From: Phycisphaerae bacterium
GTDB lineage: Bacteria; Planctomycetota; Phycisphaerae; Phycisphaerales; UBA1924
Length of the DNA stretch: 41,427 nucleotides
Direction of reading: 5' to 3'
Assembly (NCBI GenBank): GCA_030426395.1
Contig: JAUHYE010000018.1
Span: 1-41,427, forward strand
This document shows positions 8,012 to 16,426 of the stretch, one piece after another. Each line of letters opens with the position of its first letter. Within the stretch, counting starts at the first letter, position 1. The position numbers and the translations under genes were made by a program. The notes beneath the pieces were generated by a model. That model was not told the origin of the DNA. It saw nothing but the letters and a program-made list of their open reading frames with translations, and did not search any database.

Positions 8012-8185
8012 TCAGTCCTGCTTGCGCATCTCCAGGACTTCCTTGCGGAGGTCCTGGGCCAGATTCTTGATTTCCTGCATCGCCGTGCGAACGCGGGTGC
8101 CCGCGGCCTTGTTGCCGGCCTTGACCTTGTCCATGTCCTCGGCGATGGAATCGAGGACCTGTTTCATCTGCTCATACTTTTCCAT
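8012..8185 (-). CDS. Histone H1-like DNA-binding protein (HC1 family), short
   Basis: The 57-residue basic/acidic helical protein beginning MEKYEQMKQVLDSIAEDMDK, then GNKAAGTRVRTAMQEIKNLA and ending EVLEMRKQD, matches the conserved core of the Hc1-like histone H1 family known from chlamydiae, planctomycetes and Bacteroidetes. These small proteins bind DNA non-specifically and compact the nucleoid. The usual lysine-rich C-terminal tail of longer members is absent. The ATG at 8185 is chosen because it begins the family pattern. GGGAG lies about 10 bases upstream. The open frame runs 34 codons further upstream but that part is Gly/Pro-rich and unlike the family. The gene heads the operon HC1 > FabZ-like > ManA. 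Confidence 0.82.
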   Translation of the reverse strand: MEKYEQMKQVLDSIAEDMDKVKAGNKAAGTRVRTAMQEIKNLAQDLRKEVLEMRKQD

Positions 8186-8347
8186 GGACGGGGTCTCCCA
8201 CATATTGCCGGGTGCATTTCGGCCCCACGGGCCGGCTGTGATACTTCCCACCCCCAACGGCCGGGGCAAGCGGAGGCACCGCCCCAAGATGCCGGGACGG
8301 GCCGATTCGGAGATTTCCGACCGAACAGCGTCCGGTCAGGCACCAGT

Positions 8348-9376
8348 CTATCCACCTAAAGCCCGCACGGAACGCTCGAGCACGGCCAAGGCCCCACTCA
8401 GGTAGATCCCGTCTCCCTCGTGTTCAAGGTTAGCCGGGGCGGCCGCAGAGGCGATCAGACGCTTGCTCTGGAGCAGTTTGGCGTAATCCGGCTCGACCGG
8501 CAAACCGGCCTCACGGCGGGCCCTGGCCACCTGCGAGACCGGCTTGAGCCCATACAACCGCTCGGTGCGGCCCCAGAACTGCCGCTCCAGATACAGGCCA
8601 TCCTCGGCCCAGTGGCCGGGGTGGACCATCCCAAGGTCGATCAGGGCACACTTCTGGCCCTGGTGGCCGTGGCCGTTGTTCGAGGCCTGCCGCCACATGG
8701 CGTTGGCCGGATGCACGTCGCCGTGCAGCCAGGCGTTCACAGGTCGGGCTCGCCACATCGCCAGAGCCTCGGGCAGCAACTTGCGGGCGTGCTTTAAGGC
8801 GTTGTTCCAATGCTGGGCGTCGGGGATGGCCCCATCATGGGCCATCTGGCGGGCGTGCTCGTGTGCGTGGGCCCAATCGGGGTCGAAGGCCATGCCGTGG
8901 GGCTCGAACTGCCGATGGGCCCGGATCTGGAAATCGCTGGCCGCATCGACCAAGGCTTCCAGCGAGTGCTTATCGAAGCCGGTAGCCACAGTGCCGCCCT
9001 CGAACCGCTCCACCACCAGCCAGCACAGGTCGTACGAGCCCAAACTGTCGGCCGAAGCCAGCACCCGAGGCGTCGACAGGGCCTGGCAGTCCGGGGCCGT
9101 CCAACCACGCTTCCAACACTCGCCCAGGGCGCTCGCCCAGCGCCGCTCGACGGGCCCCACGGGCACCTTCACCATGCACGGAACGGTCTGGCCGTCCTCG
9201 AGGGTCCATGTCGAAAAACCGGTGGCCGCGCCGCCGCGCTGCCAACTGGTACGAAACCATTCGATGTCACCGAGGTTGTCCCCCGCCGCCTGCTTGACGG
9301 CCGGGGCGAGCATCGCCCCGAGCGCCAGCGGATCGCTGGAGTCCAGGGCGGTCGCGTTGGGCTGCGGATCGGCCAT
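8348..9376 (-). CDS. Aminoglycoside phosphotransferase/choline kinase-fold protein
   Basis: The 342-residue cytoplasmic protein has the kinase-like fold of the APH family. The catalytic loop is WLHGDVHPANAMW (His-x-Asp-x4-Asn) and the metal-binding Asp lies in CALIDLGMVHPGHWAEDGLYLE. A nucleotide-binding N-lobe includes VPCMVKVPVG with the ATP Lys. Family members phosphorylate small alcohols, amino sugars or antibiotics; the substrate cannot be read from this sequence. The start ATG at 9376 has GGGAGG 12 bases upstream, rather far. The gene follows the glutamine amidotransferase gene by 53 bases on the same strand, so they are probably co-transcribed. The 162 bases after it, up to the HC1 gene, hold an imperfect GACCG/CGGTC hairpin without a T-run and no convincing gene. 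Confidence 0.8.
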   Translation of the reverse strand: MADPQPNATALDSSDPLALGAMLAPAVKQAAGDNLGDIEWFRTSWQRGGAATGFSTWTLEDGQTVPCMVKVPVGPVERRWASALGECWKRGWTAPDCQALSTPRVLASADSLGSYDLCWLVVERFEGGTVATGFDKHSLEALVDAASDFQIRAHRQFEPHGMAFDPDWAHAHEHARQMAHDGAIPDAQHWNNALKHARKLLPEALAMWRARPVNAWLHGDVHPANAMWRQASNNGHGHQGQKCALIDLGMVHPGHWAEDGLYLERQFWGRTERLYGLKPVSQVARARREAGLPVEPDYAKLLQSKRLIASAAAPANLEHEGDGIYLSGALAVLERSVRALGG

Positions 9377-9429
9377 CGCCGGGTGGCGCCTCCCTTGCCC
9401 GAGGTCCGGGTCCTGCCCTGGGAGTCGTC

Positions 9430-10149
9430 CTAACCCCCGCAAGCCCGAACGAACACACTGTACACGCCCAAACCGAGCAGACCGTTTCCGCTGATCTCGG
9501 GATGCCATTGGATCCCTACGTAAAACGGCCGCTCCGGGTTGTGGATAACTTCCACTATGCCGTCGGGCGCAACCCCAGCCACGGCCAGAGAACCCGCATT
9601 GGCAACGGCCTGGCGGTGTCTACTGACAGGATTATCAGACGCTGTCGTTAGCCAATCTGGTGCGCCAGGTTTTGCATCGATCGCGTGTGGTTGGCGCCAA
9701 TGCGCCGTCCACGCCTCGCCCAAAGTGTCGGGCAAATGCTGGTGCAAACAGCCACCCGCGACCAGCGCCATCATCTGCATGCCGTAGCAGACACCCAGCA
9801 CCGGGAGTTCGGGCTTGGCTTCCAGGGCGGTCAGCAGCGCCATGTCGTATCCCTGACGCAGCGGCTCGACTGGCGTGATGCGCGGGTCGGTTGGCTCGCC
9901 GAAGGGCTCGGTACGCGGGTCGTCTCCCCCGATGAGCAGCACGCCGTCGACGAGCGAGAGTTGTTCGGGAATCTGATCGATCACCGGCGGCAGAACAATT
10001 GGCAAACCTCCCGACGCCGTGACAGCCTGGACATACGTCATGCGGCAGCACGACCGCAGGGCCGGCGGAGCGAGGGGGTCGCTGCTGGGCGCGACGTCGA
10101 CGTCGCCGGCGATCCCGATCACTGGGCGGTTGGCTTGTCGCTGGCCCAT
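9430..10149 (-). CDS. Class I glutamine amidotransferase, peptidase C26 (gamma-Glu-GABA hydrolase-like)
   Basis: The 239-residue protein opens with RPVIGIAGD and has VDGVLLIGGDDPRTEPFG. The nucleophile elbow is LGVCYGMQMM (Cys near residue 122) and the His-Glu pair sits in IQWHPEIS near residue 214. This is the PuuD/C26 pattern: hydrolysis of gamma-glutamyl amides, as in putrescine breakdown or gamma-glutamyl conjugate turnover. No partner synthetase is adjacent, so it is probably a stand-alone hydrolase. GGAGG lies 6 bases before the ATG at 10149, which fixes the start. The gene is divergent from the DUF4340-like gene and upstream of the APH-fold gene on the same strand. The enzyme class is confident; the substrate is inferred. 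Confidence 0.88.
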   Translation of the reverse strand: MGQRQANRPVIGIAGDVDVAPSSDPLAPPALRSCCRMTYVQAVTASGGLPIVLPPVIDQIPEQLSLVDGVLLIGGDDPRTEPFGEPTDPRITPVEPLRQGYDMALLTALEAKPELPVLGVCYGMQMMALVAGGCLHQHLPDTLGEAWTAHWRQPHAIDAKPGAPDWLTTASDNPVSRHRQAVANAGSLAVAGVAPDGIVEVIHNPERPFYVGIQWHPEISGNGLLGLGVYSVFVRACGG

Positions 10150-10203
10150 CCACGGCCTCCATGCCGATGGTGCGTTGGAGCGCCCCGGGTCGGGACGCGG
10201 GAG

Positions 10204-10209
10204 TATGCT
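10204..10209 (+). promoter_or_regulatory. Leaderless-type -10 box before the DUF4340-like gene
   Basis: TATGCT is followed by exactly 6 bases and the ATG at 10216. There is no room for, and no sign of, a Shine-Dalgarno sequence. No -35 hexamer is recognisable. Confidence 0.5.
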
Positions 10210-10215
10210 GCGCCG

Positions 10216-11628
10216 ATGCCCAAGAAGCCGGTGATCATTGCGTTGTCGGCGGCCATCATCATCGTGGTCGCGTCGATCTGGCTCCTGCGACCACCATCGG
10301 CCACCGGGGCCGCCGGGCCCCAGCCGGTGCTCGACACCGACGCCGCATCGATCGTCGCCTTCGAGACCACCTACCGCGACGGCGGCACCACCCGCGTCGA
10401 GCGAACCTTGCTGGGTTGGCAGCTTGTCGGCGAGGACGGCCCGCCATGGGCGGTGCAGGATGTCCGGGCCCGCGTCGCGGCGCGCATCCTCGACGATCTG
10501 CAAGGCCGGCCGATCGAGGATCCCGGCGACCTGTCACCGGTCGCCACCACGCTGACCATCACCGACGCCCGCGGCCGGCAGATGTCGCTGGGTCTGCGTG
10601 AACCGGTGATCGGCGGCCGCCGCGTGGTCGACCGCGTCGATGCCGACGGCGCCGTGCAGCACTTCTCGATCGACGACCAGCTCTACGAGATGTTCGAACG
10701 GAAGGGTTTGTTGGCCTGGCGAGACGAGGGATTGCTCGGCGCGCTGCCAGGCCGGCCCGCACGGCTCGCGCTCTCGAGCGGCTCGACCCAGATCGATCTG
10801 GCCCGCGTCGAGGGCAACTGGTCGCTACGCGCTCCAGTCGCGGCCCGCGCCAGCGAGGAAGCCATCGACACCCTGCTCCGCGCCATCGCGGATCTGCGTG
10901 TCGAGCGATTCAACGAATCACCGCCTTCCCTGCTAGAAGATTCCGACCCCGTGTCGATCACCCTCGAGGCCGACACCACCCAGCCAGGCGAGGACCCCAG
11001 CCGGCCGCTGCGAATCACCGAACGCGTCATCCTCACCCTGCACGGCCCGGCGGACACCGGCGGCCGCCTGACGCGCGTCGGCGTGACGCGAGAGCGCGAG
11101 GAACGCCGGGCGGGCGCCGAAGTTGAGCCGCTCGGCACGACCTACGTCGCCATCGACCTCGAACCCCTGCAGCAGATCGCCCTGCGACCGCACAACTTCG
11201 TGGCCCGCACCGCGCTCGCGGGCGACGCCTCGCTCATCACCGGCATCAAGCTGGGCGAGCGCTCCTACACGCGCACCGCGGACGGCTGGTCCGAGGGCGA
11301 AACCGCGCTGCCGCAAGACCGCGCCGCCGCGCTCGACGCCCTCACCACGCAACTGACTTCGACCGCCTCGACCGGCATCAATCTCACGACAGCACCCGAG
11401 TTGCTCGGCAGGGCATCACGGCGGGTGCCGATCGAAGCAACAACCATCTCGGGCGACCCCTTAGGCTCCGCCGACGGGCTCACGCTCCTGACTGTCACCG
11501 GTGCCGGGGGCGACTCGGCCGCGCTGATCATCGGGGGCGGTGTCACACGCGAATACAAGGACCCCACGAGCATGGCGATCGCTCGTGCGGTCCTCGTGCT
11601 GAGTGAACCGATCGAATCCGGCGGCTAA
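10216..11628 (+). CDS. DUF4340-like membrane-anchored protein
   Basis: This 470-residue protein starts with a single membrane anchor (KKPVIIALSAAIIIVVASIWLL) followed by a large extracytoplasmic region of repeated beta-rich modules of about 100-150 residues. Examples are WQLVGEDGPPWAVQDVRARV, GNWSLRAPVAARASEEAIDT and DGWSEGETALPQDRAAALDA: each has a Trp followed by a helix that would count off a residue set. That W-x-L/P plus helix repetition is the hallmark of DUF4340 proteins, which often sit beside ABC-2 type transporters and gliding-type complexes. No transporter gene is adjacent here, so the role is open. The start is supported by the TATGCT hexamer 6 bases before it. The 3' end overlaps the stop of the convergent gene by 4 bases. 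Confidence 0.72.
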   Translation: MPKKPVIIALSAAIIIVVASIWLLRPPSATGAAGPQPVLDTDAASIVAFETTYRDGGTTRVERTLLGWQLVGEDGPPWAVQDVRARVAARILDDLQGRPIEDPGDLSPVATTLTITDARGRQMSLGLREPVIGGRRVVDRVDADGAVQHFSIDDQLYEMFERKGLLAWRDEGLLGALPGRPARLALSSGSTQIDLARVEGNWSLRAPVAARASEEAIDTLLRAIADLRVERFNESPPSLLEDSDPVSITLEADTTQPGEDPSRPLRITERVILTLHGPADTGGRLTRVGVTREREERRAGAEVEPLGTTYVAIDLEPLQQIALRPHNFVARTALAGDASLITGIKLGERSYTRTADGWSEGETALPQDRAAALDALTTQLTSTASTGINLTTAPELLGRASRRVPIEATTISGDPLGSADGLTLLTVTGAGGDSAALIIGGGVTREYKDPTSMAIARAVLVLSEPIESGG

Positions 11629-12734
11629 TACCCGCTCGACACCATCTTCGCCGCCCGCTCGCGGATGCCGTCGAGAAGCTCGCGCACCTCGGCGGCCATC
11701 TTGGAGTTAGGGAACTCGGCGATGATCCGCTCGCCGTGCCCCGCCGCCTCGACCCACCGCTTGTCGCGCACGGCCAACTTGAACTTGGCGCCCAGGTTAT
11801 CACGGGCCTTGCCAATAACACCGCGCGCGACCTCTCGGAATGGCGCCGCCTCGTCCTCGCGCAGGTGCTGGTCCAGACGCTTGAGCAGTTCCATTGCTTC
11901 CTCGACGCGGTCGTCCTCGGCGGCTTCGAGGAACTGCCGCTCGAGGTCGGCCTTGAATCGCTCGACCTCGCGGCTCACACGCTCTGGCGCCGCTTGTGCG
12001 CGCGGCGAATCTGGGAACGTGCGCGCGATGCGGACGGCCTCACGCTGGGCCTCGTCCCAATGCCGATGCAGCACGAGGTCCTCGAGCCGCGCCATCGCCG
12101 TGCCGAGTTGGTGCTCGAGCGTCGCCCGGCGTGAGCGATCGATGCGGCGGCGGAAGTCTTCGGCGTCTTGCCGGTATCCAAACCGATCGGCGAGTTCGCC
12201 CGAGAGCACGAGCGCCGCGTCCCAATCCTCGGCGGCGATGTCTTCCTCGATCGCGCGACGCAGCAGCGTGCGCTCGCGCGAACGATGCAGCACACGGCGG
12301 GCGTCGTCGCTGAGCGCGGCCTGCTCGCCGAGCGATCGCAGCGCCATGATGGTGCCGTGCAGGTCCTCGCGTGTGCGACGGACGTCTCCCACGAGATAGA
12401 CCAGCCCCACCGACGCCGGCGCGAGCACAACGGCCAGCACCATCGCCAGCAACCCCGCCACGCCCATGCTCTCGGGCACGAGCAGGCCCGCCGCGCTCGC
12501 GGCATCGCCCGTGGTCAGAGCCGCCTCGGTGTCGCCCGACAGCAGGCTCTGGAGGTCTATGCCCGCAACGCCGGCCGCCGCCGCAGGCCTCAACGCCCAC
12601 AGCACGACCGCCGCCGCACCCAGCACGAACACGAAGCCGTGCGTCAGCAGCACCAGCACCATGGGCCATCGGCTTGGCCGGGCCTTGGGCAGGTTGGGTT
12701 CGAGGGAGTTGGTATCGGGAAGCTTCTGGCTCAT
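11625..12734 (-). CDS. Hypothetical two-span membrane protein with long helical-repeat domain
   Basis: The 369-residue product is not one I recognise. A short polar N-terminus leads to one membrane span (MVLVLLTHGFVFVLGAAAVV), an extracytoplasmic loop of ~45 residues, and a second span (GVAGLLAMVLAVVLAPASVG). About 240 residues of charged amphipathic helices follow, apparently TPR-like or coiled (DWDAALVLSGELADRFGY, HWDEAQREAVRIARTFPD, RWVEAAGHGERIIAEFPNSK). The W/Y-x-x-A spacing in those three stretches is typical of TPR-type helical pairs that mediate protein contacts. The start ATG has GGAGG 8 bases upstream; a TATAGT hexamer on this strand at 12776-12781 could be its promoter, giving a ~40-base leader. 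The gene is divergent from the hydrolase at 12892. Confidence 0.72.
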   Translation of the reverse strand: MSQKLPDTNSLEPNLPKARPSRWPMVLVLLTHGFVFVLGAAAVVLWALRPAAAAGVAGIDLQSLLSGDTEAALTTGDAASAAGLLVPESMGVAGLLAMVLAVVLAPASVGLVYLVGDVRRTREDLHGTIMALRSLGEQAALSDDARRVLHRSRERTLLRRAIEEDIAAEDWDAALVLSGELADRFGYRQDAEDFRRRIDRSRRATLEHQLGTAMARLEDLVLHRHWDEAQREAVRIARTFPDSPRAQAAPERVSREVERFKADLERQFLEAAEDDRVEEAMELLKRLDQHLREDEAAPFREVARGVIGKARDNLGAKFKLAVRDKRWVEAAGHGERIIAEFPNSKMAAEVRELLDGIRERAAKMVSSGY

Positions 12735-12879
12735 GGTCGGCCCTCCATGCCTGGGTGGCGCATCCCCGCCACATCACTATAACGGCAATGGAGCCAGCCT
12801 GATGCACACCAAGAGGCTCAGGAGGGCCACTTCCGGCCCAGAATGGCTCCCAGAGCCTTTAGTCCGGCCAAAGGGTGGG

Positions 12880-12885
12880 TACACT
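12880..12885 (+). promoter_or_regulatory. Leaderless-type -10 box before the metallo-hydrolase gene
   Basis: TACACT is separated by the six bases GGGCCC from the ATG at 12892. No Shine-Dalgarno sequence is present. Confidence 0.5.
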
Positions 12886-12891
12886 GGGCCC

Positions 12892-13569
12892 ATGCAGCCT
12901 GTTGACATTTCCGGACGTATGCCCGAACAAAGCAGAAACGCCGCCCTCTGGGTGGCCGTCTTGGGCCCCTTCGAGACCAACGCCTACGTCTATACGCCCG
13001 ACGGCAAGAACGCCTGGATCATCGACCCGGGCCTGGAGCCACGGGCCATCATCGATCAGGTGAACGAAGCCGGCCTGAACGTCGAGGCCGTCCTGCTCAC
13101 CCACGCCCACGCCGACCACGTGATGGGGCTGAGCGACGTGATGGACGCCTTTCCCGGCACGCCGCTCATCATCCACGAGGCCGAGGCGGACTGGCCCGAG
13201 GACCCGGCCCTGAACCTGAGCGCGATGTTCGGCATGCCCTACAGCGGGCCCAAGCCGACACGGCTGCTCAAGCACGGAGATGAGGTTTCCATCGGCGGCG
13301 AGACCTGGGACGTGCGGCACGTGCCGGGCCACAGCCCGGGCGGGTGCGTGTTCGTCGCGCCCGGCGGCGGCGTTGCCATCGTCGGTGACACGCTCTTCAG
13401 TGGCAGCGTCGGTCGCACCGACTTCCCGGGCGGAAACTTCGACCAACTCGCCGAGAGCATCCGCCGCGAGATCTACAGCATGGACGGAGCCTGTCTCTGC
13501 CTGCCCGGCCACGGCCCAACCACAACAGTGGCCCAGGAGCGCTCGCACAACCCGTTCGTGCGGCGATAA
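12892..13569 (+). CDS. Metallo-beta-lactamase-fold hydrolase (glyoxalase II-like)
   Basis: The 225-residue cytoplasmic protein shows the dinuclear metal signature THAHADHVMG (H-x-H-x-D-H), then HVPGHSPGGCVF, GDTLFSGSVGRTDFPGG and a last ligand in CLPGHGPTTT. These match the short, bacterial hydroxyacylglutathione-hydrolase-like group, whose members cleave thioesters or related substrates. Length and motif order are normal. The start ATG follows a TACACT hexamer by 6 bases, and upstream in-frame sequence has no family features. It faces the secreted serine protease tail to tail, separated by a hairpin terminator. The exact substrate cannot be inferred from context. Confidence 0.9.
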   Translation: MQPVDISGRMPEQSRNAALWVAVLGPFETNAYVYTPDGKNAWIIDPGLEPRAIIDQVNEAGLNVEAVLLTHAHADHVMGLSDVMDAFPGTPLIIHEAEADWPEDPALNLSAMFGMPYSGPKPTRLLKHGDEVSIGGETWDVRHVPGHSPGGCVFVAPGGGVAIVGDTLFSGSVGRTDFPGGNFDQLAESIRREIYSMDGACLCLPGHGPTTTVAQERSHNPFVRR

Positions 13570-13580
13570 GCCAGCGGTGC

Positions 13581-13621
13581 AAAACACAAACCGGGATCGA
13601 CCGTGAGGCCGACCCCGGTTT
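13581..13621 (-). terminator. Hairpin terminator between convergent genes
   Basis: AAACCGGG at 13588-13595 pairs with CCCGGTTT at 13614-13621; the stem extends inward to about 15 bp with two mismatches around a GTGA loop. On the minus strand it is followed by TTTGTGTTTTG, so it fits the serine protease transcript. It may also stop the convergent hydrolase transcript. Confidence 0.7.
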
Positions 13622-13657
13622 GCTCCAAGGAGGGGACACCGCTGAAACCGGTCGCGT

Positions 13658-15841
13658 TCAGCAGCCGGTATCGAATTCGCTTTGGAACTCCAGGAAGTCG
13701 AAGAGCGTCAGGCTGCCGTCGCCGTCGAAGTCGGCCCGCAAGTCGCCCATGTCGAAGGCGCTCTGGAACGCCAGGAAGTCGAAGATGGTCAGGGCGCCGT
13801 CGCCGTCTATGTCGGCTCGGCACTCGCCACAGTCCAGGCCCTCGATGATGAACGCGTCGATCGCCGCCTCCATCACCGAGTCGTTGGGATTGTCCATCAC
13901 GGTGAATCGCACCTGCACCTGGCTGGTCAGGCTGATGTGATCGGCCATCGTCCACCGCATGTTGGTCCACGCGTCGCCGCCCATGGATTGGTCGACGGTC
14001 TCCAGCGTCGTCCATCGGGCGCCGGCGTCGTCGGTGATCTCGATCACCAGGCGATCCTGGTCGCCGATGCCCGCGCGCTGGTCATCGTTGGAGAACCAGC
14101 GGGCGTAGCTCAGCACGGCGTTGCCGGGCACGCCCGAGAGGTCGAGCACCGGGCTCGTCAGCACGGTCGGGCCGCCGTCCAGGTCTTCACCGCGATCCGA
14201 ACCCGTGACGAACGCGTTGCCCGAGCCATCGAAGTCGGCCGAGGCGCTCCCGCGGAAGCCGTCGGGCTCGCCAAGTTCCCAGCCACCCTCGAGCACGTCG
14301 CCGGTCACGGTCCAGCCGGGCGCGCTCTGGAAGTTCTGATTGATTGCGGTCACCACGGCGTTGGCGGCAAGCGCGTCGTACCCGACGGCCGGAGCGCCAA
14401 AGGGCTCGATGGTCTCGCGCCCGTCGCTCGTTGCTCGGACGTAGTACTCGACCACCTGGCCGCAATCCAGCGCGGGGAACGTCGCCTCGAACTGGTCACC
14501 GCCCAAGGCCACCAGAGGCGAGCTCTCGTACGCGCCGCCTGCGACCGAATAGAACAGTTCGGCCGAACCGGGGTCGAGCGGGCCGTCAACCTCGACGATG
14601 GTCACCCCAAAGCTTTGCGGCGAGCCGGGGTCAACCAGGTCCAGGTCGGGCAGCGTGATCTCGATGCCAAGGATCGGCGGGCAGCACACGCCGATGGGGT
14701 TGGCCAGGGCGTCCTGCAGGTCGCCGTGGTCGATGGCGGTACCGTTGTTGCCACTCGTGGTGCTGCAGCCGGCGTGGGTGTGGATGCCGATGGCAAGGCC
14801 GGTCGTCTCGTCGAGCACGGGCGAACCGGAGTTGCCGCCGCTGGTGTCGGTCTGGTACGAGATGCCGAAGCCATCCTTCTCGACGAAGGGGCCCAGGTGG
14901 GTCTTCTGGATCTGGTTCCACTCGCGAGGCACGCCCGAACCTGTGGTGCCGTAGCCGGTGATGCGGATGTCGCCGGTGGCCGTGGGCGCCGCGGGGGCAA
15001 GGCGGTAGAACTCGCCCTGCACCGCGCCGGCGGTCAGGCCGGTGTCGCTGTTGGGGTGGGTGCCGAAGTACGCCCAGTCGTCGCCGATGCCCTGGCCACC
15101 GTTGGACTGCATCGAGTCGTCGTCGACGGGGTACTGGTCCTCGGGAGCGGCCATCACGATCGAGCCGCTCGACGTGCTCATGGGCACGTTGAACTCCACC
15201 ACGTCGGCGCTGAACGTGCAGTGACCCGCCGTCAGGAAGCACTTGGCGCAGTCGTCGATGAGCCAGGCCGTGCAGCCCACGGGCAGCAGGCGCGCGTTGC
15301 GTGGGTCGGCCGAGGGCATGCGGTCGTCGGTCGGGCCGCAGATGCTGTCGAAGCCGGCGCTTTGCGTGAAGCCGCTGCCCGCGGTCAGGTGATCGATCAC
15401 GACGTGGCCCACGCCCTCGCCCGGCGTGGCCAGCACTTCGACCAGCAGCGTATCGCCATTGAAGTAGGCGCTCGAGTGCTTCCACTGCCGCAGGCTCTGG
15501 GCATTCAGGTGCTGGTCGTGATTGTCCTTCAGGCTGGTGATACGCAGCCGCATGTTGCTTGGCAGGGCGGTCGCCTGGGCATCGAACCGCACGCGGCTCC
15601 AGCCGGCGCCGGGGGCCTGCAGCGTGGCGCTGTAGATGACCTCCTCGAAGCCACCGGGAGCGCCGGGCAACGCAAGCGGACCGCTATCCAGGCGGTTGGG
15701 CACGTCGTACTGCTGCAGCGGGTCGGCCTGAGCAGAGGCCACCGATGCGGTGCTTAGCACGCCGCCGCACACGCAGGCGATCAAAGCGGCGGCCGTGCCG
15801 CCTCGGCGAACGTTCTTCGAGACCCGGTTCAGTTTTTCCAC
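13658..15841 (-). CDS. Secreted trypsin-like serine protease with dockerin-like C-terminus
   Basis: The 727-residue protein starts at a GTG with GAGGAG 6 bases upstream. It has a signal peptide (VRRGGTAAALIACVCGGVLS, cleavage at ASA|Q), a ~120-residue beta domain, then an S1-type protease domain. The catalytic His is in FLTAGHCTF (~205), Asp in DDWAYFG (~254) and Ser in TSGGNSGSPVLDE (~336). After it come a beta-sandwich module ending CGQVVEYYVRATSDG, a jelly-roll-like module (QSAPGWTVTGDVLEGGWELG), and two EF-hand/dockerin-like repeats. Each repeat has a DxDGDG calcium loop followed by FDFLxFQ, and the protein ends in Gly-Cys. It should act outside the cytoplasm. The tail is shared with the metalloprotease at the right end of the window and is probably a surface-docking or sorting device. 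Confidence 0.92.
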   Translation of the reverse strand: MEKLNRVSKNVRRGGTAAALIACVCGGVLSTASVASAQADPLQQYDVPNRLDSGPLALPGAPGGFEEVIYSATLQAPGAGWSRVRFDAQATALPSNMRLRITSLKDNHDQHLNAQSLRQWKHSSAYFNGDTLLVEVLATPGEGVGHVVIDHLTAGSGFTQSAGFDSICGPTDDRMPSADPRNARLLPVGCTAWLIDDCAKCFLTAGHCTFSADVVEFNVPMSTSSGSIVMAAPEDQYPVDDDSMQSNGGQGIGDDWAYFGTHPNSDTGLTAGAVQGEFYRLAPAAPTATGDIRITGYGTTGSGVPREWNQIQKTHLGPFVEKDGFGISYQTDTSGGNSGSPVLDETTGLAIGIHTHAGCSTTSGNNGTAIDHGDLQDALANPIGVCCPPILGIEITLPDLDLVDPGSPQSFGVTIVEVDGPLDPGSAELFYSVAGGAYESSPLVALGGDQFEATFPALDCGQVVEYYVRATSDGRETIEPFGAPAVGYDALAANAVVTAINQNFQSAPGWTVTGDVLEGGWELGEPDGFRGSASADFDGSGNAFVTGSDRGEDLDGGPTVLTSPVLDLSGVPGNAVLSYARWFSNDDQRAGIGDQDRLVIEITDDAGARWTTLETVDQSMGGDAWTNMRWTMADHISLTSQVQVRFTVMDNPNDSVMEAAIDAFIIEGLDCGECRADIDGDGALTIFDFLAFQSAFDMGDLRADFDGDGSLTLFDFLEFQSEFDTGC

Positions 15842-16024
15842 GGTCCGCTCCTCGGTTTGGCAATGGGCCCTTGGCGACCCATAGGGAGGGAATTGGGGCA
15901 ACCCCAGCACGAGCCGATCGCTCCCCACTCGTCCGGCGTGCTGGGAGGGCTACGCCGACTCCGTGTGGCCCGTTTCGCGCCGTTTGAGGCTGCTCGAGCC
16001 GCAACCGGCCCGCACAGAGCCCGG

Positions 16025-16030
16025 TAACAT
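16025..16030 (+). promoter_or_regulatory. Leaderless-type -10 box before the zinc-ribbon gene
   Basis: TAACAT is followed by six bases (GACCCC) and the ATG at 16037. No Shine-Dalgarno sequence is present. Confidence 0.45.
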
Positions 16031-16036
16031 GACCCC

Positions 16037-16420
16037 ATGCGGCTCGACACCACCCCCCAAGCCGTCGCCAGCCGGGTTCGGCTGACCCGCTCCATCACGC
16101 TCTGGACGCTCCGGCTCGTGGGCCTCACGCTGCTCGTGCGCGGCGTGTATCTGGGCATCAACCGCGCCGTCTTCGCGATTTCCCTCAGCGATATCACCTT
16201 CGCGTACGAGATTTACACCGGTGCGGGCGAGGGCCACATCCTCTCAACCGCGGCCGCGGCATCTCTGGTGGGTCTGGCCCTCATCCTGCTCGCCCGCCCG
16301 CTCAGCCGCCTGGCCATCCCCATGCCCGACGCCGGCTGCCCGGCGTGCGGGCACACGGGGGAGGTGGATAGGCAGGGCAGGTGCGTGGAGTGCGGGTGGG
16401 AGTTGTGCCGTAAAGGGTGA
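16037..16420 (+). CDS. Small membrane protein with C-terminal zinc ribbon
   Basis: The 127-residue product has two membrane spans (about residues 22-44, SITLWTLRLVGLTLLVRGVY, and 75-95, LSTAAAASLVGLALILLARP). A treble-clef/zinc-ribbon tail follows, with CPACG, 13 residues, then CVECGW. Such CPxCG ribbons attached to short membrane domains recur in planctomycete genomes; the function is unknown. It is one of three in this window. The start is supported by TAACAT 6 bases upstream. The 195 bases between it and the divergent protease hold no other convincing feature. The gene converges on dxs with 6 bases between the stops. Confidence 0.72.
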   Translation: MRLDTTPQAVASRVRLTRSITLWTLRLVGLTLLVRGVYLGINRAVFAISLSDITFAYEIYTGAGEGHILSTAAAASLVGLALILLARPLSRLAIPMPDAGCPACGHTGEVDRQGRCVECGWELCRKG

Positions 16421-16426
16421 CCAGGC

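Noticed and set aside
13682-15757. 691-codon open frame on the plus strand over the serine protease
   Set aside because: Composition is that of a shadow frame (Arg/Gly/Val/His-rich), and it is fully antisense to a protein with a signal peptide, catalytic triad and dockerin-like tail.
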